From Rhodothermales bacterium (lineage in GTDB: Bacteria; Bacteroidota; Rhodothermia; Rhodothermales; VXPQ01): 64,000 nucleotides of DNA. The stretch is from positions 886,501-950,500 of the forward strand of contig OX638293.1 in NCBI GenBank assembly GCA_951812335.1, written 5' to 3'. The position numbers were made by a program, and so were the translations under genes. Position 1 is the stretch's first letter; each line of letters opens with the position of its first letter. Under the pieces are notes generated by a model, which was given only the letters and a program-made list of their open reading frames with translations, was not told the DNA's origin and did not search any database. Below are positions 34,063-42,822 of the stretch, piece by piece.

Positions 34063-35862
34063 CTACAACTCCGCAATCTCCTGCTCCAGCAGTTGCTTCC
34101 GGTAGAGGTCCGCATACAACCCTTCGCGGCGCAGCAGTTCTTCGTGCGATCCCCTTTCGGAAATAATCCCGTCTTCCAGCACGAGAATGAGATCGGCGTC
34201 CATCACCGAGGAAATGCGGTGACTGACGATGACGACCGTGCAGGAGCCGTAGTACCGGCGCAGATGCCCCAGCAGTTCGTTTTCGGTACTTGTATCCACC
34301 GCCGAAAGCGCATCGTCCAGAATCAGAATAGCGGGCCGGCGAATGAGCGCCCGCGCAATGGAAGCCCGTTGTTTCTGCCCGCCGGAAAGCGTGATGCCCC
34401 GTTCTCCCACAAGCGTTTCGAATCCGTCCGGAAAATCACGCACATTCTCCAGCAGCGCCGCTTCTCTGGCAGCCTGTTCGATACGCTCTCCGTTCGCATC
34501 CGGCGCCCCGAAGGCGATGTTGTTTCCTACCGTGTCGCTGAAAAGGAATACGTCCTGGGGGACATAGCCGATCGACGAACGAACGACATCCAGCGGAATG
34601 TGCCGGATAGGCCGGTCGTCGATGCGCACCGTACCCCGCGTGGCTTCCAGGAGCCGGGGAATCATCTCGACGAGCGTCGTTTTTCCGGAGCCCGTGCGCC
34701 CCACCACGGCCAGCGTAGTACCGGCGGGCACATCGAACGACACGTCCCGCAGCACCCAGGGCCCCTTTTCTCCGTAACGGAACGAGACATTGTCGAACCG
34801 GATCGTCCCGCGAATGTCCCGAACGGACGCGACCATTTCTTCCGTGTCCGCGATGTCCGGCTCCGTGTCGAAAATGCGTTTCAGGCGAATCATTGAAGCG
34901 GATGCGCGCTGGATCATCGTAACCACAAAGCCCATGGAGGCCACCGGCCAGGTCATATACGCCACATAGATCATGTATTCGGCAATGTTGCCGATGGTAA
35001 TGGAGCCCTCGGCGACAAGCCGCCCGCCGAGCCAGACCACAATGATGCCCGCCATACCTACCAGCAGAAGAAATACGGGCCGGAACCCTGCATCGACTAC
35101 GGCCAGATCGAGGTTGCGCTGGCGGTAGGCTGCGCTTTCCTCTTCGAACATCTCGGCTTCCGCATCTTCCCGCGTATAGGCTTTCAGGACGCGGATCCCC
35201 GCGAGCGCTTCCTGCACCCGGCTGGTGAGCCGGGAATACTGTGCCTGGAGCGCATCGCTGCGGCGGTGCTGCATGCTCGCCATAAAGAAGACCGCCACCG
35301 CCAGGAAGGGCATGGGAATGAGCGCATACAGGGTGAGCGTCGGCGAGATAATGAACATGACCGTCATGGCCGTGACAATGACGACCCCGGCGCGCACGAT
35401 ATACATGATGGCCGGACCGATGTAGCGCCGCACGCTCTCGATGTCGCTCGTGGCGCGGGCCATCACGTCCCCTGTCGAATACGTGTGATAGAATCCCTGC
35501 GACAGCCGCTGCAACTTGTCGTACAGCGCATTGCGCAGATCGAACTCGATATGCCGCGAGGCCACGACCACCGTCTGCCGCTGCAGAAACGAGAACGTGC
35601 CGCTCAGCAGGCTTAACGCGATGATGATCAGCCCGAAAGAAAGCAGGCCCACGAAGAAGCTCGCATACAGGTAGTCCCGGACCGGAGTCCCCTCGTACAC
35701 ATGGTACAGATTCACCAGGCGCGGAATGCTATCGACCGCGATGCGCACCACGATAGGCACCGCTACGGAAAACCCGGCGGATACGATGGCGCACAGCAAT
35801 CCCGGAATGAAGAGATGCTTGTACTTCCAGTAGTACTTATTTAGATCGGCGAGCGGGCCCAT
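34063..35862 (-). CDS. ABC transporter, fused permease/ATPase (MsbA-like exporter)
   Basis: 599 residues: six transmembrane helices (about 15-315) then an ATPase domain with Walker A GRTGSGKTT (about 377-385), Q-loop IGYVPQDVFLFSDT, signature LSGGQKQRASIARAL, Walker B ILILDDALSAVD and H-loop IVSHRISSVMDADLILVL. The Walker B acidic residue is D (DDA), not E, which in heterodimeric exporters marks a weak catalytic site; a partner could be the gene at 12131, but they are 20 kb apart. The start at 35862 (MGPLADLNKYYWKYK) avoids an extension that reads the shared leader block. Confidence 0.9.
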   Translation of the reverse strand: MGPLADLNKYYWKYKHLFIPGLLCAIVSAGFSVAVPIVVRIAVDSIPRLVNLYHVYEGTPVRDYLYASFFVGLLSFGLIIIALSLLSGTFSFLQRQTVVVASRHIEFDLRNALYDKLQRLSQGFYHTYSTGDVMARATSDIESVRRYIGPAIMYIVRAGVVIVTAMTVMFIISPTLTLYALIPMPFLAVAVFFMASMQHRRSDALQAQYSRLTSRVQEALAGIRVLKAYTREDAEAEMFEEESAAYRQRNLDLAVVDAGFRPVFLLLVGMAGIIVVWLGGRLVAEGSITIGNIAEYMIYVAYMTWPVASMGFVVTMIQRASASMIRLKRIFDTEPDIADTEEMVASVRDIRGTIRFDNVSFRYGEKGPWVLRDVSFDVPAGTTLAVVGRTGSGKTTLVEMIPRLLEATRGTVRIDDRPIRHIPLDVVRSSIGYVPQDVFLFSDTVGNNIAFGAPDANGERIEQAAREAALLENVRDFPDGFETLVGERGITLSGGQKQRASIARALIRRPAILILDDALSAVDTSTENELLGHLRRYYGSCTVVIVSHRISSVMDADLILVLEDGIISERGSHEELLRREGLYADLYRKQLLEQEIAEL

Positions 35863-35902
35863 GCGCCTTGGTACGTCCTTGCGGGCAGCGTGGTTCGCGG
35901 GG
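35852..35902 (-). repeat. Leader block shared with the ankyrin gene, copy 2
   Basis: About 50 bp spanning the ABC exporter start codon and its upstream leader, matching 17439-17488. See that entry for the relation. Confidence 0.7.
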
Positions 35903-36470
35903 TGGCCAGAAGCCCTGTGCACTTTATTGCCTTATTCGAAGCGGGTGGGGTTTCGGTGATTTGCGATCACCGCTGGGCTTGGATATGCCCCTGCTTAGGT
36001 GGTGCTTGTGCGCTGTTTAAACTCGGTCGCTATGGAGTCGTATCGTTTGCCGTACCCCGTGCATGGGACCCGAAGAGAATGATACGCAAAGGCTGGAAGC
36101 CATTCACGATACGGTCCACCATCGTCGGTATGAATGCTTTTAAGGCAGCGATTTTCATGTTTCCTTTACCTGTTCTATCCCCATCCCCTGCGCGGCGGTT
36201 TCGGCCGCCTTGTTACCCGGCTTTCGATTTTCGATGGCCCTAAAATGATGATGCGTTACGAGAAAATTACACGAAGGCGTTTATGCCTTTGTTCGCTCCC
36301 GAAGCATTTCCCCAAATCCACCCGGAAACCCAAACTTTGACGAAATCGTACCGTATGCCACAGGAATAGCCCGTATCGTCCGGCGTTCTGAGCAGTTCTA
36401 TCCCCCGCCGGCGATCCGGACCATCCCGGAACAATCCGCACCCGCCTCCATCATTCAGCCGTCATCACCC
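35903..36470. other. Intergenic region with a gene relic
   Basis: About 570 bp between divergent genes. Apart from the nucleotidyltransferase relic at 36030-36158 I see no gene. The right part should contain the promoter of the M16 peptidase pair; AAACTTTGACG around 36330 resembles a Bacteroidota -33 element but the rest is unclear. Confidence 0.45.
36030..36158 (-). pseudogene. Minimal nucleotidyltransferase relic
   Basis: A 42-codon frame from an ATG at 36158: FIPTMVDRIVNGFQPLRIIL, then FGSHARGTAND, then TTP and a stop. This is the N-terminal half of an MntA-like nucleotidyltransferase up to the GSxARG motif; the DxD that should follow is lost by frameshift or deletion. Confidence 0.65.
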
Positions 36471-38057
36471 ATGAGCGCCCGCACCATTCTGGTCATCTTT
36501 TTCCTTCTTCTCGCCTGTATGCTCCCCGTGTACATGGCGCCCGCGCAAGAACAGGAACAGGACCTGCTTGCCCGATTCGAAGAGCGCGTTACGGAGTTTA
36601 CCCTCGACAACGGACTGCGCTTCATCGTGATCGAACGCCACGACGCCCCCGTCGCCACATTCTACACCTACGCCGACGTAGGGTCGGTGGACGAGGTCAA
36701 GGGCATTACGGGCCTGGCCCACATGTTCGAGCACATGGCCTTCAAGGGGACCTCCACCATCGGCTCGACGGATTACGCCGCAGAACAGGCGGCCCTCGAC
36801 CAGGTGGACGCCGCCTACGACATGCTCAAGGCCGAGCAGCACAAGGGCCTCCACGCCGATCCCGAAAAAATCGCCGAACTGGAAGCGGCGTTCGCTGCGG
36901 CTCGCGACGAAGCGCAGACCTACAGCACCCCCGAATTCGAGGAGGCGCTCGAGCGCAACGGAGGCACGGGGCTCAACGCAACCACGGCGAACGACCGGAC
37001 GGATTATTTCGTGAGTTTGCCGGTCAATCAGACCGAACTCTGGTTTTCTCTGGAGTCGGAACGGTTCCTGGATCCTGTGCTGCGGGAGTTTTATATCGAA
37101 CGCGATGTGGTGGCCGAGGAGCGCCGCATGCGCACCGAGAGCAATCCCTTCGGACGTCTCCTCGAAGAATTCTGGACCACGGCGTTCAAGGCCCATCCGT
37201 ACGGCGAGCCCGGCATCGGCCATATGTCGGATATCCAGTCCTATACGCGGGCCGAGGCCATAGATTTCTTCCATAAATTCTACAATCCCGCCAACCTTAT
37301 CGTGGCGATCGCCGGGGATGTGGATCCGGACGAAATCCGTACGTTGGCCGAAACCTATTTCGGGCGGCTTCCCGAAGGCGCCCGGCCCGATCCCGTGGAA
37401 ACGGTCGAACCCCCGCAGATCGCCGAGCGGCGCGTCGTGATCGAGGAGCAGAGCCAGCCGATCGTCATTGCCGGGTGGCACAAGGGCAGTGTGAATCATC
37501 CCGATCAGGCCGTGTACGATATTCTGGAACGCATCCTCAGCGACGGGCGGACCAGCCGTATCTACCGGGATGTCGTCGAGGAAAAACAGATTGCCCTGCA
37601 GGCGCAGGCGCTGAACGGCTTCCCCGGCATGAACAAGTACCCGCATCTGTTCCTGATCTACGCAGTGATCAACCAGGGACATACGCCGGAAGCATTCGAG
37701 GAGGCGACGTACGCCATCCTCGAAGACATCGGGGAGAACGGCGTCTCCGAGGAAGAAATCGAACGGGCCAAAACGCAGGCCCGCGCCCAGTTGGTGCGCC
37801 AGTTGCAGTCGAACACCGGGCTGACCGTGCTCTTTTCCTATCATGAGGCGGTGACCGGCGACTGGAGCGACATCTTCACCTATCTCGACGAGATCGATCA
37901 GGTCTCCGGCGAGGATATCCAGCGCGTGATCGGAGAAACCTTTACGAAGTCCAACCGGACCGTTGCGATGATCAGCACCACGACGCCCGATATGGAGGAG
38001 GAGATGGAAGACGAAGAGGCTATGGAAGAAGACATGGACGAGGAGGCTTCGAACTGA
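36471..38057 (+). CDS. M16 family zinc metallopeptidase, catalytic subunit
   Basis: 528 residues with an N-terminal signal segment (LVIFFLLLACMLPVYMAPAQ), so periplasmic. The inverted zinc motif HxxEH is intact: H84-M-F-E87-H88 in GLAHMFEHMAFKG, with the third ligand region LWFSLESERFLDP and VVAEERRMRTESNPFG downstream. Two M16 domains are visible (catalytic to about 270, then the inactive-type C domain). The C-terminus is a striking acidic tail (EEEMEDEEAMEEDMDEEAS). It is followed 76 bp later by a second M16 protein lacking the zinc motif; such pairs form heterodimeric peptidases. Confidence 0.93.
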   Translation: MSARTILVIFFLLLACMLPVYMAPAQEQEQDLLARFEERVTEFTLDNGLRFIVIERHDAPVATFYTYADVGSVDEVKGITGLAHMFEHMAFKGTSTIGSTDYAAEQAALDQVDAAYDMLKAEQHKGLHADPEKIAELEAAFAAARDEAQTYSTPEFEEALERNGGTGLNATTANDRTDYFVSLPVNQTELWFSLESERFLDPVLREFYIERDVVAEERRMRTESNPFGRLLEEFWTTAFKAHPYGEPGIGHMSDIQSYTRAEAIDFFHKFYNPANLIVAIAGDVDPDEIRTLAETYFGRLPEGARPDPVETVEPPQIAERRVVIEEQSQPIVIAGWHKGSVNHPDQAVYDILERILSDGRTSRIYRDVVEEKQIALQAQALNGFPGMNKYPHLFLIYAVINQGHTPEAFEEATYAILEDIGENGVSEEEIERAKTQARAQLVRQLQSNTGLTVLFSYHEAVTGDWSDIFTYLDEIDQVSGEDIQRVIGETFTKSNRTVAMISTTTPDMEEEMEDEEAMEEDMDEEASN

Positions 38058-38133
38058 CATGAACCCGCACATGAACCACCCGACTTCGCTCTTTCCCGGA
38101 ACCCCTGTTTCAAGCACCCAATCCTGTGACGCT

Positions 38134-40266
38134 ATGACACGCTCTGTGTATCGGATACTGACCGCCTGCATCGTTTCCGCACTGTGCACGCTGCCCGCCT
38201 TCGCGCAATCCCATTATGCGGATATCGACACGCCGCCGCTTCCCGAATTCGACATTCCGGAGCCGGAGCAGGTAACGCTTCCCAACGGCATGATCGTCTT
38301 TCTTATCGAGAATCATGAATTGCCGCTCATCTCCATGTCGGCGCGCGTGGGCGCGGGCGCGGTCTACGAACCGGCCGACAAGATCGGGTTGGCCTCCATC
38401 GCCGGTCAGGTCATGCGCACCGGCGGCACGGAAAACGTGGACGCCGACGCCCTGAACCTCCGGCTGGAAAACATGGGCGCCCAGATCGAAGCGTCGATCG
38501 GGACGGTTTCCGGTCAGGTGTTCATGTCCTCCCTGACCGAGACGGTGGACGAGGTGCTGCCGTTGTTCGCCGATGTGCTCATGCATCCTGCATTCCCCGA
38601 GGACAAGATAGACCTGGCGAAAACCCAGTCGAAATCGGGGATTGCGCGGCGCAACGACCAGGCCCAATCCATTGTGAACCGCGAATTCGACAAACTATTG
38701 TACGGAGCCGATTCCCCGTATGCGCGGCATACCGAATACGCGACCATCGACGCGATCGAACGCCAGGACCTGATCGACTTTCACGGGCGGTATTTCCTCC
38801 CGAACAATACGATTCTCGGCGTATGGGGGGATTTCGATACGGACGAGATGGTGTCGAAGCTCGAAAACGCCTTTGCCGCATGGCAGGCACAGGAGGATTT
38901 CGTGCGTCCGACGCAACCGTCGCCCGATACGGGTTCCGAGTACGGGGTATACTATGCGCCCAAGGCGGATGTGACGCAGAGCGCCATACTGATGGGCCAT
39001 CCCGGCGAGATTACCATGAATCATCCGGACTATTTTGCGGTCACCGTGATGAACCAGGTGCTGAGCGGGTTTACCGGGCGGCTTTTCCAGAATGTGCGCG
39101 ACGACAAGGGGCTCGCCTACGCGGTCTTCGGCGGATACACCGCCAATTTCGAGCGGCCCGGGCAGTTCTATGCGGGTATCATGACCAAGTCGGAAACGAC
39201 GGTGGACGGAACGGAAGCCGTACGCGAGGAAATCGAAAAGTTACGCGCTGCGCCGCCGTCCGACGAGGAACTGGAACTGGCGAAGGACAACTACCTGAAC
39301 AGTTTCGTTTTCAATTTCGATACGCGTCAGGAAATCGTGAATCGCATGATGACCTATGCGTACTACGATTATCCGCTGGATTTCCTGAACCGGGTGCGGG
39401 AAGGCGTGCAAGCCGTCGATGCGAGCGAGGTGCACCGCGTGGCGCAGAAGTATCTCCGCCCGGACGACATGAAGATTCTCGCCGTCGGCAACGGGGACGA
39501 TTTCGGGCGCCCACTGGCCGACCTCGGCGAGGTGGAAACGATAGACATTGCCATTCCGACGGGTCTCGAGCCGGCGCCCGAAGCCACCGAGGAAACCCTT
39601 TCGGAAGGGCAGGAACTCTTGGAGAAAGCCGTGGATACGCTCGGCGGGCGGGAAGCCTTTGCGGCGATCAAAACCTTGCGCCAGACCATGACGGTAGGAG
39701 TCATGCTGCCCGGCGGTCAGCAGATGGAAATGGAGGCGATGCAGTATGTGTCGTACCCGGATCGGGTACGCGCCGAAATGTCCATTCCCGGCATGGGAGC
39801 GATCGTTGTCGTCATCAATGGAGACGACATCATGGTAGATCTGCCGCAGGGCCTGCCGATGGAGCCTCCCGGTATACGCGAACAGTACAAGTCGCAGAAG
39901 GATCGCGACATGATCTCCATGCTGGCCCGCGACGATCTCACGGTGCAGCATCTGGGTCAGGAAGAACTCGATACGGGTCAGACGGTGGAGGTGCTTTCCG
40001 TTACGATGCCGGACGTGGCGAGTCCCACGCAGTTGCTGCTCGACCCCGATACGCACGAACCGGTCGGAGTGCGGTATACCGAGGGGCCTGCGCAGGTGCT
40101 CGCGATCATCACCGAGATGCAGGAGGTCGGGGGCGTCCGGCTTCCGAGCCGGCTTGAAACCTATATGGACGGCACTCCGGCAGGTTCTATGGAACTGGAG
40201 ACCGAGCTCAACGTCGATCTGCCGGATCACCTCTTTGAACTCAAGGCGTCCGGCGGGTCGTTTTAA
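38134..40266 (+). CDS. M16 family peptidase-like subunit without zinc motif, with extra C-terminal domain
   Basis: 710 residues, signal peptide MTRSVYRILTACIVSALCTL cut after FAQ. Two M16 domains are recognisable (LPNGMIVFLIENHELPLISM, FPEDKIDLAKTQSKSGIARR, NVRDDKGLAYAVFGG), but where HxxEH should lie the sequence is GLASIAGQVMRTGG, so it cannot bind zinc in the usual way. From about residue 510 a further 200 residues (VDTLGGREAFAAIKTLRQTM onward) look like a LolA/outer-membrane-lipoprotein-carrier type half barrel. The start at 38134 gives the signal peptide; the frame opens earlier at 38059. Confidence 0.9.
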   Translation: MTRSVYRILTACIVSALCTLPAFAQSHYADIDTPPLPEFDIPEPEQVTLPNGMIVFLIENHELPLISMSARVGAGAVYEPADKIGLASIAGQVMRTGGTENVDADALNLRLENMGAQIEASIGTVSGQVFMSSLTETVDEVLPLFADVLMHPAFPEDKIDLAKTQSKSGIARRNDQAQSIVNREFDKLLYGADSPYARHTEYATIDAIERQDLIDFHGRYFLPNNTILGVWGDFDTDEMVSKLENAFAAWQAQEDFVRPTQPSPDTGSEYGVYYAPKADVTQSAILMGHPGEITMNHPDYFAVTVMNQVLSGFTGRLFQNVRDDKGLAYAVFGGYTANFERPGQFYAGIMTKSETTVDGTEAVREEIEKLRAAPPSDEELELAKDNYLNSFVFNFDTRQEIVNRMMTYAYYDYPLDFLNRVREGVQAVDASEVHRVAQKYLRPDDMKILAVGNGDDFGRPLADLGEVETIDIAIPTGLEPAPEATEETLSEGQELLEKAVDTLGGREAFAAIKTLRQTMTVGVMLPGGQQMEMEAMQYVSYPDRVRAEMSIPGMGAIVVVINGDDIMVDLPQGLPMEPPGIREQYKSQKDRDMISMLARDDLTVQHLGQEELDTGQTVEVLSVTMPDVASPTQLLLDPDTHEPVGVRYTEGPAQVLAIITEMQEVGGVRLPSRLETYMDGTPAGSMELETELNVDLPDHLFELKASGGSF

Positions 40267-40273
40267 CGTTCCC

Positions 40274-41050
40274 ATGCTGGTCGAAATACTTCCGGATTAT
40301 GACGCCCTCAGCGAGCGGGCGGCCCGGCTTGTCTCCGAGGAGATACGCCGCCGCTCGTTACGTACAGGGCGCGCGGTCCTCGGCTGCGCGACAGGAAGCA
40401 CGCCGATCGGCCTCTACCGGCGCCTGATCGCGGGCGACGGGGAAGAAGGCCCGGATTTTTCAAGGGTCGCCACGTTCAATCTCGACGAGTACGTGGGCCT
40501 GCCTCCCGAGCACCCGCAGAGCTACTGGCATTTCATGCGGGAGCATCTTTTCGATCACGTAGACATTCCCGCCGACCGGATCCGTATGCCGGACGGAATG
40601 GCCGCCGATCTGGACGCCGCCTGCGCTGCGTACGAACAGAGCATCGTCGAGGCCGGGGGCATCGACCTGCAGATTCTCGGCATCGGGTCCAATGGACATC
40701 TCGCGTTCAACGAACCGGGTTCCTCGCTCGGCTCCCGCACGCGGGTCCAGATACTGACCGAAAAAACGCTGGCCGACAACGCGCGCTTTTTCGAGGAGAG
40801 GGAAGCGCCGCCCCGCGAGGCGGTCACGATGGGACTCGGCACCATCATGGAGGCGCGCAAACTCCTGATGCTGGCGAGCGGAAGAGGGAAGGCCGCCGCC
40901 GTACGCGACGCCCTGGAGGGTCCGGTTACCGCCATGTGTCCGGCTTCCGTGCTGCAGATGCACCCTCATGCCCACATTCTTCTGGACGAAGAGGCCTCCT
41001 CCGCGCTTGCGTACAGGGACCGCGACGGGATCGCCGAGCCGAAGCGGTAA
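40274..41050 (+). CDS. nagB: Glucosamine-6-phosphate deaminase
   Basis: 258 residues; converts glucosamine 6-phosphate to fructose 6-phosphate and ammonia in amino-sugar use. Diagnostic motifs: LGCATGSTPIGLYRRL (phosphate loop), FNLDEYVGLP, GIGSNGHLAFNEPGSS and TMGLGTIMEARKLLMLASG. The length matches the bacterial enzyme. The ATG at 40274 lies 7 bp after the M16-like gene and may be co-transcribed with it. The last codons (GIAEPKR) are part of a segment duplicated 466 bp downstream. Confidence 0.95.
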   Translation: MLVEILPDYDALSERAARLVSEEIRRRSLRTGRAVLGCATGSTPIGLYRRLIAGDGEEGPDFSRVATFNLDEYVGLPPEHPQSYWHFMREHLFDHVDIPADRIRMPDGMAADLDAACAAYEQSIVEAGGIDLQILGIGSNGHLAFNEPGSSLGSRTRVQILTEKTLADNARFFEEREAPPREAVTMGLGTIMEARKLLMLASGRGKAAAVRDALEGPVTAMCPASVLQMHPHAHILLDEEASSALAYRDRDGIAEPKR

Positions 41051-41058
41051 GGGCGGGT

Positions 41059-41286
41059 TTACGGTATGAACCGCAGGGCGGCGAACAGCAGGCCGGAGGC
41101 TGCGAAAACCGTTCCGACCATCCAGCGCACAAGGCGGGTTTCGAGGGTGCTTATTTCCGCGCGCACAAAATCTTTTGTGGCGACGTCTTCTTGCCGGGTT
41201 CCGATAGCGTTCGCGATCGCTTCGGCGTGGGGCCTTTCGATACCCGCTTCGGAAAGATCGCTGGCGATGGAAAGGGTGTTGACCAT
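41059..41286 (-). CDS. Small coiled-coil/membrane protein, DUF1640-like, copy 1
   Basis: 75 residues: an N-terminal helix (LSIASDLSEAGIERPHAEAI), a linker with KDFVRAEISTLETRLVRW, and a C-terminal transmembrane helix (MVGTVFAASGLLFAALRFI). This layout (ATKxDL...coiled coil...TM) is that of short bacterial DUF1640/CCDC90-like proteins. The function is unknown. A nearly identical copy follows at 41525. No Shine-Dalgarno site is visible. Confidence 0.75.
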   Translation of the reverse strand: MVNTLSIASDLSEAGIERPHAEAIANAIGTRQEDVATKDFVRAEISTLETRLVRWMVGTVFAASGLLFAALRFIP

Positions 41287-41403
41287 GGCGTTTTCGGGTG
41301 GTCTAAAAGTTAATATACCGTTTCAGGCGTTCTGTTTCACGCTTGTCGGTAGTATCCGGGCGAAGGCGCGGCGCTGGCGTTCCCTCGGTAAGGGCCTCGA
41401 TAA

Positions 41404-41473
41404 GGATGCGCTGACCAAAACCGCTTCGCTTGGCGCTTTTAAACCATGTCCTGATTCCATCGCTGGAATCAGG
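41404..41473. repeat. Spacer between the duplicates: relic of the palindromic element plus a perfect hairpin
   Basis: GGATGCGCTGACCAAAACCG (41404-41423) is a degenerate left end of the dispersed element. At 41450-41473 CCTGATTCCA-TCGC-TGGAATCAGG forms a perfect 10-bp stem with a 4-base loop. Confidence 0.6.
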
Positions 41474-41524
41474 GGAAGCACTGCGAATTCACGGCGTCGC
41501 CGAGCCGAAAAAAGAAGGGCGGGT

Positions 41525-41773
41525 TTACGGGATGAGTCGCAGGGCGGCGAACAATAGGCCGGAGGCTGCGAAAACCGTTCCGACCATCCAGCGCACAAGG
41601 TGGGTTTCGAGGGTGCTCATTTCCGTGCGGACGGTGCTTATTTCCGCGCGCACAAAATCTTTTGTGGCGACGTCTTCTTGCCGGGATCCGATAGCGTTCG
41701 CGATCGCTTCGGCGTGGGGCCTTGCGATGCCCGCTTCGGAAAGATCGCTGGCGATGGAAAGGGTGTTGACCAT
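41525..41773 (-). CDS. Small coiled-coil/membrane protein, DUF1640-like, copy 2
   Basis: 82 residues, nearly identical to the 75-residue copy at 41059. The only length change is a 7-residue insertion (one heptad) in the coiled coil: EISTVRTEMSTLETH against EISTLETR. A one-heptad change keeps the coil in register, so both are likely stable. The ATG at 41773 corresponds to the start of copy 1; the longer open frame upstream reads the duplicated leader. Confidence 0.75.
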   Translation of the reverse strand: MVNTLSIASDLSEAGIARPHAEAIANAIGSRQEDVATKDFVRAEISTVRTEMSTLETHLVRWMVGTVFAASGLLFAALRLIP

Positions 41774-41881
41774 GGCGTTTTCGGGTGACTTAAGGGTTAG
41801 TATACCGTTTTCGGCGTTCTGTTTCACGTTTGCCGGTAGTGTCCGGGCAAAGGCACGGCACTGGCGCCCCCAGCCGTTAGG

Positions 41882-41897
41882 GGAAAATGCATTTTCC
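41882..41897. promoter_or_regulatory. Perfect 16-bp palindrome
   Basis: GGAAAATGCATTTTCC lies between DUF1640-like copy 2 and the response-regulator stop codon. It may be an operator for copy 2; no equivalent is present before copy 1. Confidence 0.35.
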
Positions 41898-41992
41898 ACC
41901 ACGGATCGCGAGCAGGAAGAACAAGTTCATTCCAGGCCCGATGCCTGGCATACGCCGAGCCGGAAGAGTAAAGGCAGTCCCAGGGAGCGCGA

Positions 41993-42781
41993 TTACGCGC
42001 CCGATACGTGCGCGTCTTCCGCGAAGCGGGGGGGAACCGCAGAGGGCGCCAACAAGGGATGGAGTTTCTCCTCGCGGCGTGGGTGCTGCACGAACCGGTA
42101 CCCGACGCCGTATACCGTCTTGATCCACATCGGGTCTTCGGGGTCGGGTTCGATTTTCTTTCGGAGCGCCGAGACATGCCGGTCGATGGTGCGCGTCGAT
42201 ATTTCAAGCGGAATCCCCCATACGTTGCGCAGGATCTGTCTTCGGCTGACGGTTCGCCCCCGGTGTTCGACAAAATATCGGAGTATATCGAACTCTTTTG
42301 CAGTAAGCCGAACCGCAGCGCCGTTGCGATGGGCCGTGTGGCTGCTGAAATTCACGTGCAGGTTTCCGAAATCGTAGGCGTCCAAAGGGTGTTCGGCCGG
42401 CCGGCTGCTTCGTCGAAGCATCACCTTTACGCGGGCCGCGAGTTCTTCTATATGGAACGGTTTCGTCACGTAATCGTCTGCGCCGATATGGAACGCTCGC
42501 AACTTGTCGTTGGCGCTTGCCTGAAATGTCAGCATGATGATCGGCGTCGTGACCCCGGCGAGGCGGGCTTCGCGCAATACGTCGAAGCCGTTTCTTCGCG
42601 GCATTACGGTTTCGAGCAGGACAATGTCGTATGCGGGCGTCCGGGTGAGGAGACGGAGCCCCTCCTCTCCGTCCCAGGCTCCCGTTACGGCATATCCCTG
42701 CCGTTCAAAGATGCTGTGCAAGTTCGTGGACATTTTTACGTCGCCGTCGACGATCAACATGCGCGCAGGGGCGTTCTTCAT
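41993..42781 (-). CDS. OmpR-family response regulator with altered phosphorylation site
   Basis: 262 residues: receiver domain (about 8-122) and OmpR/PhoB winged helix (about 140-240: VRLTAKEFDILRYFVEHRGR, then HVSALRKKIEP and VYGVGYRFV). In the receiver the conserved phosphoacceptor Asp is Glu (E57 in YDIVLLETVMPRRNG), and one of the two acidic Mg-binding residues is Gly (LIVDGD, G13). T85 and K107 (KPF) are kept. Glu at this place often mimics the phosphorylated state. No histidine kinase is nearby. A good ribosome-binding site (AGGAGG) precedes the ATG. The last 25 residues (HPRREEKLHPLLAPS onward) are an extra tail. Confidence 0.92.
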   Translation of the reverse strand: MKNAPARMLIVDGDVKMSTNLHSIFERQGYAVTGAWDGEEGLRLLTRTPAYDIVLLETVMPRRNGFDVLREARLAGVTTPIIMLTFQASANDKLRAFHIGADDYVTKPFHIEELAARVKVMLRRSSRPAEHPLDAYDFGNLHVNFSSHTAHRNGAAVRLTAKEFDILRYFVEHRGRTVSRRQILRNVWGIPLEISTRTIDRHVSALRKKIEPDPEDPMWIKTVYGVGYRFVQHPRREEKLHPLLAPSAVPPRFAEDAHVSGA

Positions 42782-42822
42782 AGGGGCTAACCTCCTGTTT
42801 CGATGATTTTTTGCGTGATTCC

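Larger units (their letters stand above)
41033..41864. repeat. Tandem duplication carrying two DUF1640-like genes and the nagB tail
   Basis: Unit 1 runs from 41033 to about 41398 and unit 2 from 41499 to about 41864, same orientation. Both begin with the nagB 3' end (GCCGAGCCGAA), continue through a small minus-strand gene and end in its upstream region (GTTCTGTTTCACG onward). The shift is 466 bp before the genes' internal indel and 487 bp after it. Confidence 0.85.

Noticed and set aside
41774-41902. N-terminal extension of DUF1640-like copy 2
   Set aside because: The extension reads duplicated leader DNA; copy 1 starts at the equivalent internal ATG.
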